Assembly: GCF_025362455.1 (NCBI RefSeq)
Contig: NZ_JANYGJ010000090.1
Coordinates: 1-21,784 of the forward strand
Reading direction: 5' to 3'
DNA from: Deinococcus sp.
GTDB lineage: Bacteria > Deinococcota > Deinococci > Deinococcales > Deinococcaceae
DNA length: 21,784 bases
Part shown: positions 8,643 through 18,256 of the stretch, piece by piece
Numbering within the stretch: position 1 is the stretch's first letter
How the letters are laid out: the number at the start of each line of letters is the position of its first letter
Position numbers and translations under genes: made by a program
Notes under the pieces: model-generated
Seen by the model: only the letters and a program-made list of their open reading frames with translations
Databases searched by the model: none
Told to the model about the DNA's origin: nothing

Positions 8643-9829
8643 CCACCCTACCCAGAACTTCAGCCGGTGAACGTGCCGCCGCCCTGGCGCCCCAGCTCAC
8701 CGCCTGGCGCCGCCACCTCCACCAGCATCCCGAACTCGGCTTCGCGGAGCACGAAACGTCGGCCTACATTGCCGCCGAGCTGTCCAGACTGCCGCACCTG
8801 AGCGTCACCCGCCCCACCGCGACGAGCGTGCTGGCCGTGTTGCAGGGCGGTAAACCGGGCCAGACCGTGCTGCTGCGGGCCGACATCGACGCGCTGCCGA
8901 TTCTGGAAGAGAACAGCTTCGAGTTCGTTAGCTCTGTGCCGGGTGTGATGCACGCCTGCGGCCACGACGGGCATACGTCCATTTTGCTCGGCGTGGCCAG
9001 ATTGCTGAGCGAAGACCCCTCACAGGTTAACGGCCAGATCCGCATGATCTTCCAGCACGCCGAGGAGAGCGGTCCCGGCGGCGCCGAGGAACTGGTCCAC
9101 GGCACCGAGCTGATGAGCGGCGTGGACGTGGTGACGGGCCTGCACCTCAATTCGCAGTTGCCGACCGGCGTGGTGGCGGTCAAACCCGGCGCCTTCATGG
9201 CCGCGCCGGACGTGTTCAGGGTCACCATCCAGGGCAAAGGTGGGCACGCCGCGCACCCGGAGGAAACCGTGGACCCTATCGTGATCGGGGCGCAGGTCAT
9301 CACCAATCTGCAACAGGTCGTCAGCCGGGGGGTCAGTGCGCTGGACAACATGGTGCTGAGCGTGACCTACTTTCACGCCGGAACCACCCACAACGTCATC
9401 CCAGGCAGCGCCGAGCTGATGGGCACCGTGCGGACCTTCGACGCCGAGTTGCGGAGCAAAGCGCCGGGGATGCTCGAACGGGTCGTCAGGGGCATTACAG
9501 AGGCGCATGGGGCCACGTATACCTTCGCCTACGAACCCGGTTACCGCCCGGTGGTCAACACCGACTGGGTGGCCGAGCGACTCATGGGTATCGCCCGCGC
9601 CGAGGTCGGCGACAAAGCGCAACTGGCGACCCCCAGCATGGGCGGCGAGGACTTCTCCGCCTACCTGACCCGCGCGCCCGGCGCCTACTTCAACGTGGGC
9701 AGCGGCAACGCCGAGCTGGAGAGCGATTATCCGCACCACCACCCGCGTTTCACCATCGACGAGGCCAGCCTGGTGACCGGCGTGCGAATGCTGTACGCGG
9801 CGGCGCTGGAGCTGGGGAAGGGGGAGTAG
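8639..9829 (+). CDS. M20D amidohydrolase/peptidase (N-acyl-L-amino acid amidohydrolase-like)
   Basis: Protein of 396 aa with an M20D layout. The N-terminal metal-binding half includes RRHLHQHPELGF (24-35), LRADIDALPILEEN (79-92), HACGHDGHTS with Cys107 and His109 as ligands, HAEES with Glu142/Glu143 and His169 in TGLHLN. The central dimerisation domain begins near FRVTIQGKGGHAAHPEETVD. A C-terminal HHHPRF completes the metal site. Relatives hydrolyse N-acyl or N-benzoyl amino acids, some peptides, or indole-acetyl conjugates; the exact substrate is unknown. AAAGGAG lies 4-5 nt before the ATG inside the 3' end of the M3 gene, and the 4-nt overlap implies coupled translation. Confidence 0.92.
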   Translation: MTTLPRTSAGERAAALAPQLTAWRRHLHQHPELGFAEHETSAYIAAELSRLPHLSVTRPTATSVLAVLQGGKPGQTVLLRADIDALPILEENSFEFVSSVPGVMHACGHDGHTSILLGVARLLSEDPSQVNGQIRMIFQHAEESGPGGAEELVHGTELMSGVDVVTGLHLNSQLPTGVVAVKPGAFMAAPDVFRVTIQGKGGHAAHPEETVDPIVIGAQVITNLQQVVSRGVSALDNMVLSVTYFHAGTTHNVIPGSAELMGTVRTFDAELRSKAPGMLERVVRGITEAHGATYTFAYEPGYRPVVNTDWVAERLMGIARAEVGDKAQLATPSMGGEDFSAYLTRAPGAYFNVGSGNAELESDYPHHHPRFTIDEASLVTGVRMLYAAALELGKGE

Positions 9830-9913
9830 GAGGGAGGGGAAGCGGTGCGCGGTATGCAGTAAGAGAAAGCCACTGAGGCATATGAAACTAAAATGACTGC
9901 TTGCCATCAGACG

Positions 9914-9981
9914 ACCCCTCACCCTTCCGCCGCTGCGCGGCTCCCTCCCTCTCCCCAGGGGAGAGGGCTGGGGTGAGGGGT
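9914..9981. repeat. Palindromic intergenic repeat, full copy
   Basis: The outer arms ACCCCTCACCC (9914-9924) and GGGGTGAGGGGT (9970-9981) are inverted complements, and an inner pair CCTCTCCCC/GGGGAGAGG gives a second stem with a one-base loop. Between them lies CCGCCGCTGCGCGGCTCCC. A truncated second copy is at 11832-11872. The form resembles REP/MITE-type repeats and may also act as an RNA hairpin at the end of the M3-M20 operon. Confidence 0.8.
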
Positions 9982-10088
9982 GTTTCGGCGGCCACAATCA
10001 TGTCTTGAACTCAATCCCGTATCAGACGCCGTCCCAGGCGCCGCGTGTCCTAACCGCCTCCCGCGCACCGCGCCCTGAGTACAAACAG

Positions 10089-10125
10089 TCAGCCGCCCCC
10101 AACTCGGAGACGGCTGAATTTTCTT
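10089..10125 (+). terminator. Terminator-like hairpin
   Basis: TCAGCCG (10089-10095) pairs with CGGCTGA (10111-10117) around a C-rich 15-nt loop and is followed by ATTTTCTT. It could stop read-through from the peptidase operon. Read on the minus strand it follows the tRNA-like arm, but the T-tract there (CTGTTTGT) is weaker. Confidence 0.45.
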
Positions 10126-10434
10126 GTGGTGACAGGCGACTGGACTCGAACCAGCCTATGGCCAACCCCGGCCCGTCTCGCACGCCCGTTGGTTCGAGGT
10201 GGGCGACTCCCTCGGATTCCCCTGTACAGAGAGGACGAACACGTCAGTGGTGCAAACATCAGGTGACACTTACCGCTTTGGCCGCGTACATCCGGCCTGG
10301 GAACCGGAAGGTAGTATGCCCCGGAAGTGTCAGGTTACGATGTGCCCAGCGTACATTGCCCCTTAAGCTTGTGGCTCAGCAGAGCGTAAGCGAAGTGGCC
10401 TAGTGCGGGCGGCCCGACGCCAGAGCATCCAGCA

Positions 10435-10440
10435 GATAAT
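10435..10440 (+). promoter_or_regulatory. -10 box of a leaderless promoter for the HAD gene
   Basis: GATAAT differs from the -10 consensus at one base and ends 7 nt before the ATG at 10448, with no ribosome-binding site between. This spacing is why the second of two nearby ATGs was chosen as the start. Confidence 0.45.
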
Positions 10441-10447
10441 GAACGGC

Positions 10448-11083
10448 ATGACCCAGCCTACCTCCGATCAGCACGGCATCCAGCGTCACGTCGCCTTCGA
10501 CTGGGGCGGCGTGTTCACCATCGGCACCTTCGACGGGAGATCCACGGGCCGCCTGGCCGAGCATACCGGCACCGATGTCGAGAGTCTGCGCCAGAGCTAC
10601 TTCCGGCATGTCCGCCAGCTCGAAGTCGGGGCCTGGAGCCTGCCGCAGTTCTGGGACACCGTGCAGGCCGAATCCGGCGCCGCGCTGCCCTACGCCGAGT
10701 TCGAGGCGATGTACCTGGGCAGCATTCACGACAACCCGCCGATGTACGCTCTGCTGGCCCGGCTGCCCAGAGCGGTGCGTGTGGGCCTGCTGAGCAACAA
10801 CTACCCGGTGGTGAGCGACCATCTGCGTGCCCGGCCTGAATTCGGGCGCTTCGACGCGCTGGTGTTCTCCAACGAACTCGGCGCCAAGAAGCCCGCCCCG
10901 GAGTCGTTCGCGGCGCTGGAAGCGGCCATGCAGTGTCCGGCGAATCTGGTCGCCTTCGTGGACGACGTTGCCGAGAACATCGACGCCGCCAACGCCGCAG
11001 GCTTTCACGCCGTGTTGTATCACCACGACCACCACGCCGCCTTCGAGGCCGAGCTGTCCGCCTGGCTGGGCATGAGCTTCTGA
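10448..11083 (+). CDS. HAD-superfamily hydrolase (subfamily IA, YihX-like phosphatase)
   Basis: Protein of 211 aa, the usual size for small HAD phosphatases. Motif I is AFDWGGVFT with nucleophile Asp18; the second motif I Asp of classic phosphatases is replaced, as in the YihX group (FDLGNV). Motif II is LLSNN, motif III the Lys in AKKPAPESF, and motif IV AFVDDVAENI carries the Mg-binding acids. The helical cap lies between about residues 30 and 95. YihX-like enzymes dephosphorylate sugar phosphates such as glucose-1-phosphate, but the substrate here cannot be read. ATG 10448 is preferred over ATG 10439 or the frame opening at 10403 because GATAAT is 7 nt upstream. It appears to be transcribed alone. 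Confidence 0.85.
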   Translation: MTQPTSDQHGIQRHVAFDWGGVFTIGTFDGRSTGRLAEHTGTDVESLRQSYFRHVRQLEVGAWSLPQFWDTVQAESGAALPYAEFEAMYLGSIHDNPPMYALLARLPRAVRVGLLSNNYPVVSDHLRARPEFGRFDALVFSNELGAKKPAPESFAALEAAMQCPANLVAFVDDVAENIDAANAAGFHAVLYHHDHHAAFEAELSAWLGMSF

Positions 11084-11138
11084 GCCCGCGCCATTCATCC
11101 CGGCTTACAGCTCCGGCCCGTGTTGTCTCATCAGCCTG

Positions 11139-11144
11139 TACAGT
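11139..11144 (+). promoter_or_regulatory. -10 box upstream of the 145-aa gene
   Basis: TACAGT fits TANNNT and ends 6 nt before the GTG at 11151. The intervening GGGGAG also resembles a ribosome-binding site, but it is too close to the start to work well, so a leaderless transcript is likelier. Confidence 0.45.
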
Positions 11145-11150
11145 GGGGAG

Positions 11151-11588
11151 GTGAATCACGCAGAAGACCTCCCGCCCAGTGCTGCCGCGTCTGGCAGCGC
11201 AGCGCAGAGCAGTCCGGGCGCGACTTCCCCCGATTCGGGCCGGGCGGCGGTGCGGCTGCTGCAAGGCTACCTGTGGCACCCGCAAGAAGAGAGCGGCCAG
11301 GGCGCCTTCGAGGATTTCGACCTGGAAAACTACCTGCCCCACGAGCTGGGCGAGGCCAAGGTGCTGTGGGACGACGTGCGGCCCCCCTTCGCCTTCTTCG
11401 AGAACGGGGAAAGTACCGCCTCGCAGGCGTTTTACCAGTTCACCGTGCTGCAACTCTACGACGCCCGGCCCAGCGCCGCAGCCCTCAACGCCGACGCCCA
11501 GGCCGCCTCGCAGGCGCTGGGGCCGCTGCTGGAGGCCACGCCGCCCGGTGTTGGCTGGCAACTCTGGGAAGACCTGCGCGAGCTGTGA
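11151..11588 (+). CDS. Hypothetical protein, 145 aa
   Basis: The GTG start follows TACAGT-GGGGAG. The first 30 residues are Ala/Ser/Pro rich and probably disordered. The rest is acidic and compact: VRLLQGYLWHPQEESG, FEDFDLENYLPHELGEAKVL, ASQAFYQFTVLQLYDA, ending WQLWEDLREL. No signal peptide, membrane segment or known motif is visible. Strong G/C preference at third positions supports it being real. It is followed after 19 nt by a 66-aa gene that has its own ribosome-binding site, so the two are likely one operon. Function unknown. Confidence 0.7.
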   Translation: MNHAEDLPPSAAASGSAAQSSPGATSPDSGRAAVRLLQGYLWHPQEESGQGAFEDFDLENYLPHELGEAKVLWDDVRPPFAFFENGESTASQAFYQFTVLQLYDARPSAAALNADAQAASQALGPLLEATPPGVGWQLWEDLREL

Positions 11589-11607
11589 GTGGGCACTACA
11601 GGAGCTT

Positions 11608-11808
11608 ATGGACTGGTTAGATCTGTACGTGGAAGGTGACACCCACCCGCGCCGTTTCGACAAACCCGAAGCGCTGCGCCAGTACCTCACCAAAGTCGAG
11701 CGCATGGGCGAGGAAGGCATCGGCGCCCTGATCGAGTGGGGCGAGGTGGCCCCGCCGATGACGCGGCGGCGCTACAAGGTGAGCAGGCTGGGGGCGGCGG
11801 GGGAGTGA
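11608..11808 (+). CDS. Small hypothetical protein, 66 aa
   Basis: ATG at 11608 is preceded by AGGAG with a short spacer, within ACAGGAGCTT. The product begins MDWLDLYVEGDTHPRRF and continues through KPEALRQYLTKVERMGEEG to IEWGEVAPPMTRRRYKVSRL. It is mixed-charge and soluble, with a helical middle and a basic tail. It is downstream of, and probably co-transcribed with, the 145-aa gene. The reading frame stays open upstream through that gene, but the ribosome-binding site marks this start. No family recognised. Confidence 0.7.
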   Translation: MDWLDLYVEGDTHPRRFDKPEALRQYLTKVERMGEEGIGALIEWGEVAPPMTRRRYKVSRLGAAGE

Positions 11809-11831
11809 GAGTAGGGGGGCTGCACGGAGGC

Positions 11832-11872
11832 CCCCTCACCCTTCCGCCGCTTCGCGGCTCCCTCCCTCTCCC
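11832..11872. repeat. Palindromic intergenic repeat, truncated copy
   Basis: About 41 bases beginning CCCCTCACCCTTCCGCCGCT match 9915-9955 with a single change (TTCG for TGCG). The right arm (GGGTGAGGGG) is missing here; only a short inner stem remains (CCCTCTCC...TAGAGGG). It lies just after the stop of the 66-aa gene. Confidence 0.8.
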
Positions 11873-11935
11873 TCAGGTAGAGGGATCAAGGGCAGCGTGC
11901 TGGACGGTATTTAAGGTTAGTTTTCTGGAACGAAA

Positions 11936-11968
11936 AAAGGCTCTCGCTGTCGCTTGGCGAGAGCCTTT
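11936..11968. terminator. Bidirectional intrinsic terminator
   Basis: AAAGGCTCTCGC and GCGAGAGCCTTT form a perfect 12-bp stem around a 9-nt loop. On the minus strand the stem is followed by a run of T (complement of the six A at 11933-11938), so it ends the convergent gene at 12029-12703. On the plus strand TTTGTGTT follows and ends the small-gene operon. Confidence 0.88.
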
Positions 11969-12028
11969 GTGTTGCGAGGCTGGGTGGGGTGAGTGAGCAA
12001 CGCTCATGCCCTTCCGTCCAGCTCAGGC

Positions 12029-12703
12029 TCAGACAACCGCACCTTTTTCCTGCATCAGCAGCCCGCGCCGGGTCCAGGCGTTGTAGTTCAGCAGCCGCAC
12101 GGCCTGGAAGGCCCGCATCCAGTCGGCCTCGCCCGCGAGCTTCTGGCCGCGTCCGTGGCGAATGGCCAGATTTCTATGCGCGGCCAGAAACTCCGGCACG
12201 CTGGCGCCGGGCAGCAGCCGCACATCGATCTCCTCGCTGCTGGCGGGCGAGAACGGCAGGCCCGACGTGCTGCTGAGCGAGGCGGCAATGCCGCTGGCCC
12301 GGTCGCGGGAGAGCGTCACTGCCTGCATGAAGGGCGGCAGCGGCGGGCCGTCGGGCGACTCGCTCCAGCGCAGGCTCAGGGCCGTGTCGCCGTCGAGCAG
12401 GTAGGCCCGCTGGTGCCGGGCCTCGGTGAGTTCGGCGGCGTAATACACACCCAGGGGTTCGGCGCCGCAGCCTTGCAACTCGGTGTGGGTCGCCTTGATG
12501 CTGCGCGACTGGTCCGGCGTGGCGCCCCAGTCGCGTTCACGCTGGGCCTCGAAGCTCAGCGCCCCGCTGAGGCTGGGGCCGGGGTAGGGGCGGCCCGCCA
12601 GGCGCGAGGAGCTGACATCTGGCAATAAGCGCTGGGCAGCGGCTTCACCCAGCAGGTGTTGCAGTTCCTCGGCGGTGAGGGTGGCAAGGTTCAGGCGCGG
12701 CAC
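12029..12703 (-). CDS. Hypothetical protein, about 224 aa
   Basis: The frame has two candidate starts, GTG at 12724 and GTG at 12703. The latter is preferred because TACACT (a TANNNT box) lies 11 nt upstream and the longer version would begin within that box. The product opens MPRLNLATLTAEELQHLLGE, has a middle with GVYYAAELTEARHQRAYLLD and ends in a helical segment, WMRAFQAVRLLNYNAWTRRG. There are no membrane segments or recognised catalytic motifs. Codon use matches neighbours, so it is a resident gene. It converges on the 145/66-aa operon, with a shared terminator. Function unknown. Confidence 0.7.
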   Translation of the reverse strand: MPRLNLATLTAEELQHLLGEAAAQRLLPDVSSSRLAGRPYPGPSLSGALSFEAQRERDWGATPDQSRSIKATHTELQGCGAEPLGVYYAAELTEARHQRAYLLDGDTALSLRWSESPDGPPLPPFMQAVTLSRDRASGIAASLSSTSGLPFSPASSEEIDVRLLPGASVPEFLAAHRNLAIRHGRGQKLAGEADWMRAFQAVRLLNYNAWTRRGLLMQEKGAVV

Positions 12704-12784
12704 GGTAGGGCGTGAGTGTAGCACCCGCCCCGGAGGTGGAAGGTGGTCGGAGGTTGCCCCCGATGGGCTGAGCCGTTGGCGGTG

Positions 12785-12813
12785 TTGACAGATGGAAGAC
12801 TCGCTGCTAACCT
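12785..12813 (+). promoter_or_regulatory. Sigma-70 promoter of tRNA-Ala
   Basis: A perfect -35 TTGACA (12785-12790), a 17-bp spacer and -10 TAACCT (12808-12813) predict initiation near 12820, about 25 nt before the tRNA. This is the best-matching promoter in the window. Confidence 0.85.
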
Positions 12814-12845
12814 ATCTGAGCCTGAAAAGGTGAACGGCAACGTGT

Positions 12846-12921
<76 letters not shown>

Positions 12922-12937
12922 GAGAGAAGGAAGAAGG

Positions 12938-12960
12938 CCCGGAGTGATGGATGCTCCGGG
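12938..12960. terminator. Hairpin between tRNA-Ala and darG, probably bidirectional terminator
   Basis: CCCGGAG (12938-12944) pairs with CTCCGGG (12954-12960) around a 9-nt loop. On the minus strand, downstream of darG, it is followed by CCTTCTTCC, a pyrimidine-rich tail. On the plus strand, after the tRNA, the tail TCGTCCATGTT is weaker. Confidence 0.6.
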
Positions 12961-13002
12961 TCGTCCATGTTCCGTGTGATTGACAGGTATTGGAATGGTC
13001 AC

Positions 13003-14055
13003 TCAGCCAGAAAGGTTGTCCTCTAACCAGCCATATTCGGTGAGCACCCGCCAGGCCAGGTCAACTTGAGCCGGGGTAAACTGGCGTTTACGATCACTCC
13101 ACTCATGCACTACTGCCAGCGCCTCCCCCGATGTCGCGGCACTCAAGTGCGTGGCTGCGAAATGCACGGTAGACAGTAGTTCCATGCCGTAGGGCGTCTC
13201 GAAACCGTCTACCAGCCGCGTGACCCGCTCAAAACGGGCGGTGGCCTCCGGTGAATTTGCCAAATACTTTGCTGCGTCTTCGCGAGCACCCGGAATCAGG
13301 TCCAGCGGCTTGGTCGGGTCGTCACCCCCGTCCGCATACCCGGCGATGAGATGTCCCTCCAGGCGTCTGAGCACATGTCGCAGGTCGGGCGCGTAAGGAC
13401 CATACGTCCCCTTGGTGTAAGTCAGTTTGAGTTCCTGGCCCGCTTCTTGGAGAAAGTACATGAGCTTCTGAACTTCCAGCAGCGACACGAAGGGGTCGAG
13501 AAGGCCCGCCAGGTAGCGGTCCATCAGGCTTACCAGGGCCGCTCGTCCAGGGGTCATACGGGGAGCAGCCGTGACATTGGTCGGGGCAGGCGGAGCCTCG
13601 CCCGGCTCGAATACGGTGACCTGGACAGTGTTCAGCGCGCCCAACGTTTCCTCGATTCGGGCTCGTACCTCGGCCCAGGGCAGTCCGCCCAGGCCAGCTC
13701 CAAGCGGTGGCAAAGCAATGCTGCTAATCCCTAGACGGTGGATGTCAGCGACCAGCGCCAGCAGCCCTAACTCAATGTCCTCGATGCGGCTCTTACCCTT
13801 CCAGTGCCGCTTGGTCGGGAAATTGATCAGATAGCGCGGTAGGCCCAGACCACTCCGCTCGGTGATGAACATCTTCCCCGGCTGAACCTCACCGCGCTGA
13901 CAGGCCACTTCATACGCCCTGAAGTTATCGGGGAAGGCCTTCTTGAACTGTAAAGCAACCCCCCGACCCATGATTCCGACACAGTTGACCGTGTTGACCA
14001 ACGCCTCTGATTCTGCCGTCAACAGATTGCCTTGCTGGAATTCTATATCTGACAC
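13003..14055 (-). CDS. darG: DarG: macrodomain DNA ADP-ribosyl glycohydrolase antitoxin
   Basis: The GTG start at 14055 gives 350 aa beginning MSDIEFQQGNLL, the usual start of the macrodomain. An upstream TTG at 14070 lies inside darT and would add five odd residues. Residues 1-150 are the macrodomain: ALVNTVNCVGIMGRGVALQF (18-37) carries the ADP-ribose loops, LINFPTKRHWKGKS contains Lys82, equivalent by motif to the catalytic Lys of characterised DarG, and LPPLGAGLGGLPW is the phosphate loop. It removes ADP-ribose that DarT attaches to thymidine in DNA. Residues 175-350 are the second DarG domain (LEVQKLMYFLQEAGQEL, KGTYGPYAPDLRHVLRRLEG), which in the family binds and blocks DarT. It begins 2 nt after the darT stop, so translation is coupled. 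No truncation is seen. Confidence 0.95.
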   Translation of the reverse strand: MSDIEFQQGNLLTAESEALVNTVNCVGIMGRGVALQFKKAFPDNFRAYEVACQRGEVQPGKMFITERSGLGLPRYLINFPTKRHWKGKSRIEDIELGLLALVADIHRLGISSIALPPLGAGLGGLPWAEVRARIEETLGALNTVQVTVFEPGEAPPAPTNVTAAPRMTPGRAALVSLMDRYLAGLLDPFVSLLEVQKLMYFLQEAGQELKLTYTKGTYGPYAPDLRHVLRRLEGHLIAGYADGGDDPTKPLDLIPGAREDAAKYLANSPEATARFERVTRLVDGFETPYGMELLSTVHFAATHLSAATSGEALAVVHEWSDRKRQFTPAQVDLAWRVLTEYGWLEDNLSG

Positions 14056-14057
14056 GA

Positions 14058-14717
14058 CTAATAGTACCAAGTGGGGCGGTACTGCACCAGGGGTCGGGTG
14101 GATAGCAGGCCCTCTGTCTCGGCAAGGTCAAGCAACCGTGTCACCCGCTCAGCTATCTGGCTCGATTGCACGCCGACCACTCGGAACAACGACAAGGGAA
14201 AAGTGTCCACGACAAGAAACTCAGCTTGTTTACGCTCTTTGACATTTCGCCAGTTCGTCATGCGGACCGCTTGCCAGTCCACATCGTTCAGTTGATCGGC
14301 CCGTGACCTGAATTCACTGTAACGGGCTGCCGCGTTCGACAAGCTGAAGGCCCAGGGACGATGTTCACGTGTGGCCCAGGCGAGCACTTCACCCAAGTCG
14401 GCTTCGAGATGCACGATGGCTACCTGTCCGCCCTTGTAGGCCACCTCTGGACTGCGCATGTGAATCAGGTACAGCATCACCGAGCGGGGGCAAAAGTAAA
14501 AGGGTACACAGGCACCTACCATGACGCCGCCCAAACAGCTTATAGACAGTTCATTCAGGCGTCGGAGTTTGAGCTTCCCCATGCCAATCGTGACCGCTGG
14601 CCCCCCTGCCGCCACCATCAAGGCGTCCGAGCGGAGTTCGCCTGCACTGATAATGGCTGGCAGATTGTCTACTGGCGTGATGTGGTAAATCTTTTGGTTT
14701 ACCGGTACGGTCGTCAC
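14058..14717 (-). CDS. darT: DarT: DNA ADP-ribosyltransferase toxin (DUF4433)
   Basis: Protein of 219 aa, full length for the family, from a GTG at 14717 with GAGG just upstream. DarT uses NAD to ADP-ribosylate thymidine in single-stranded DNA at short sequence motifs, blocking replication. Visible motifs are IYHITPVDNLPAIISAG at the N-terminus (NAD site), MGKLKLRRLNELSI with Arg52/Arg53 in the conserved arginine region, VPFYFCPRSVMLY, EHRPWAFSLSNAAARY with His119, and KERKQAEFLVVDTFPL with Glu166, the expected catalytic Glu. All key residues are present, so the toxin should be active and need DarG. The gene starts 39 bp after the reductase stop with no terminator between. In that gap CGCTCAA occurs twice, 20 bp apart. 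Confidence 0.95.
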   Translation of the reverse strand: MTTVPVNQKIYHITPVDNLPAIISAGELRSDALMVAAGGPAVTIGMGKLKLRRLNELSISCLGGVMVGACVPFYFCPRSVMLYLIHMRSPEVAYKGGQVAIVHLEADLGEVLAWATREHRPWAFSLSNAAARYSEFRSRADQLNDVDWQAVRMTNWRNVKERKQAEFLVVDTFPLSLFRVVGVQSSQIAERVTRLLDLAETEGLLSTRPLVQYRPTWYY

Positions 14718-14756
14718 GGTCCCTCGCTCAACGCTACGCCTGAGCGCTCAAACCCG

Positions 14757-17795
<3,039 letters not shown>

Positions 17796-17923
17796 GGTGG
17801 GTTCTCCTTGCGGGAATAGAAAGACAGCATGGCGGGACCGACGCCGCGCAATGAGCGGGGCGTGGAGGGGGGTGAGTGATATACTCAGTGTAACACGATA
17901 CTGATTCGGAGTCTAGTCGCTAA

Positions 17924-17969
17924 GTACTATATCTGGCGTCTGGCGAGCGTACCGTACCAGATATAGCAC
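17924..17969 (-). promoter_or_regulatory. Paired NrdR-box-like sites upstream of nrdJ
   Basis: GTACTATATCTGG (17924-17936) and, in inverted orientation, CCAGATATAGCAC (17957-17969) share the identical core CTATATCTGG. Their centres are 33 bp apart, about three helical turns. NrdR boxes normally come in pairs at integral turns with core CWATATATWG, which this core matches at eight of ten positions. NrdR is the ATP/dATP-sensing repressor of reductase genes, so dATP-dependent repression is likely. Confidence 0.65.
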
Positions 17970-18217
17970 CCGGAGAATGCGCAAACCCGGCTTGACTTCT
18001 TGGAATGCGTCATTACACCACGCCCGGCAGGTCGGGGCAAGCGCAACTGCCACGTGGGGGGCCGCCTCGCCGCGCACGGTTCCGGCGAGGGCGACCCCGC
18101 GTACAAATTCGGGGCTTTCTTCAGGTCAGCTCAGGAGTGGGTCAGGGTTCGTTGAAGGCCAGGGCGGGGTTTGCTCAGCCACTCGCATGAAGGCCGCATC
18201 AGACTTGGGGGGTCCGT

Positions 18218-18245
18218 ATTCACTTGCCCAGATTCACTTGCCCAG
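18218..18245. repeat. 14-bp tandem repeat at the ribosome-binding site of the ferritin-like gene
   Basis: Two perfect adjacent copies of ATTCACTTGCCCAG (18218-18231 and 18232-18245). The second copy ends in the first bases of the AGGAGG ribosome-binding site. Confidence 0.75.
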
Positions 18246-18256
18246 GAGGCTTCACC

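Larger units (their letters stand above)
9830..10447. other. 618-bp intergenic region with palindromic repeat, hairpin, tRNA-like arm and branched inverted repeat
   Basis: I see no convincing protein gene; the open frame at 10005-10403 has no ribosome-binding site and a skewed composition. In order the region holds the palindromic repeat 9914-9981, a T-tailed hairpin 10089-10125, and a minus-strand segment around 10127-10155 that reads as a tRNA T-arm (GGTTCGAGTCC) followed by a 3' end CGCCTGTCACCA. It also holds an inverted repeat GACACTT/AAGTGTC (10265-10271 and 10325-10331) enclosing smaller hairpins, and the -10 box of the HAD gene. Confidence 0.5.
17796..18256. other. 461-bp divergent intergenic region between nrdJ and the ferritin-like gene
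   Basis: No gene is seen. On the nrdJ side are the paired NrdR-like boxes (17924-17969) and a possible minus-strand promoter downstream of them (TAGACT, 17-bp spacer, TACACT, around 17886-17915). In the middle are two GC-rich hairpins: CCTCGCCG/CGGCGAGG at 18065-18090, and CCCCG/CGGGG at 18095-18114 followed by CTTTCTT. On the ferritin-like side is a 14-bp tandem repeat. No cobalamin riboswitch consensus was recognised. Confidence 0.5.

Noticed and set aside
10005..10403. A 132-residue frame before the HAD gene
   Set aside because: It spans hairpins and the antisense of a tRNA-like arm, has no ribosome-binding site, and reads like typical antisense-of-tRNA translation.
17796..18256. Cobalamin riboswitch upstream of the B12-dependent reductase
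   Set aside because: Looked for the conserved GCCACTG and AGTCAGGA-type B12-box segments and did not find them; NrdR-like boxes explain regulation better.
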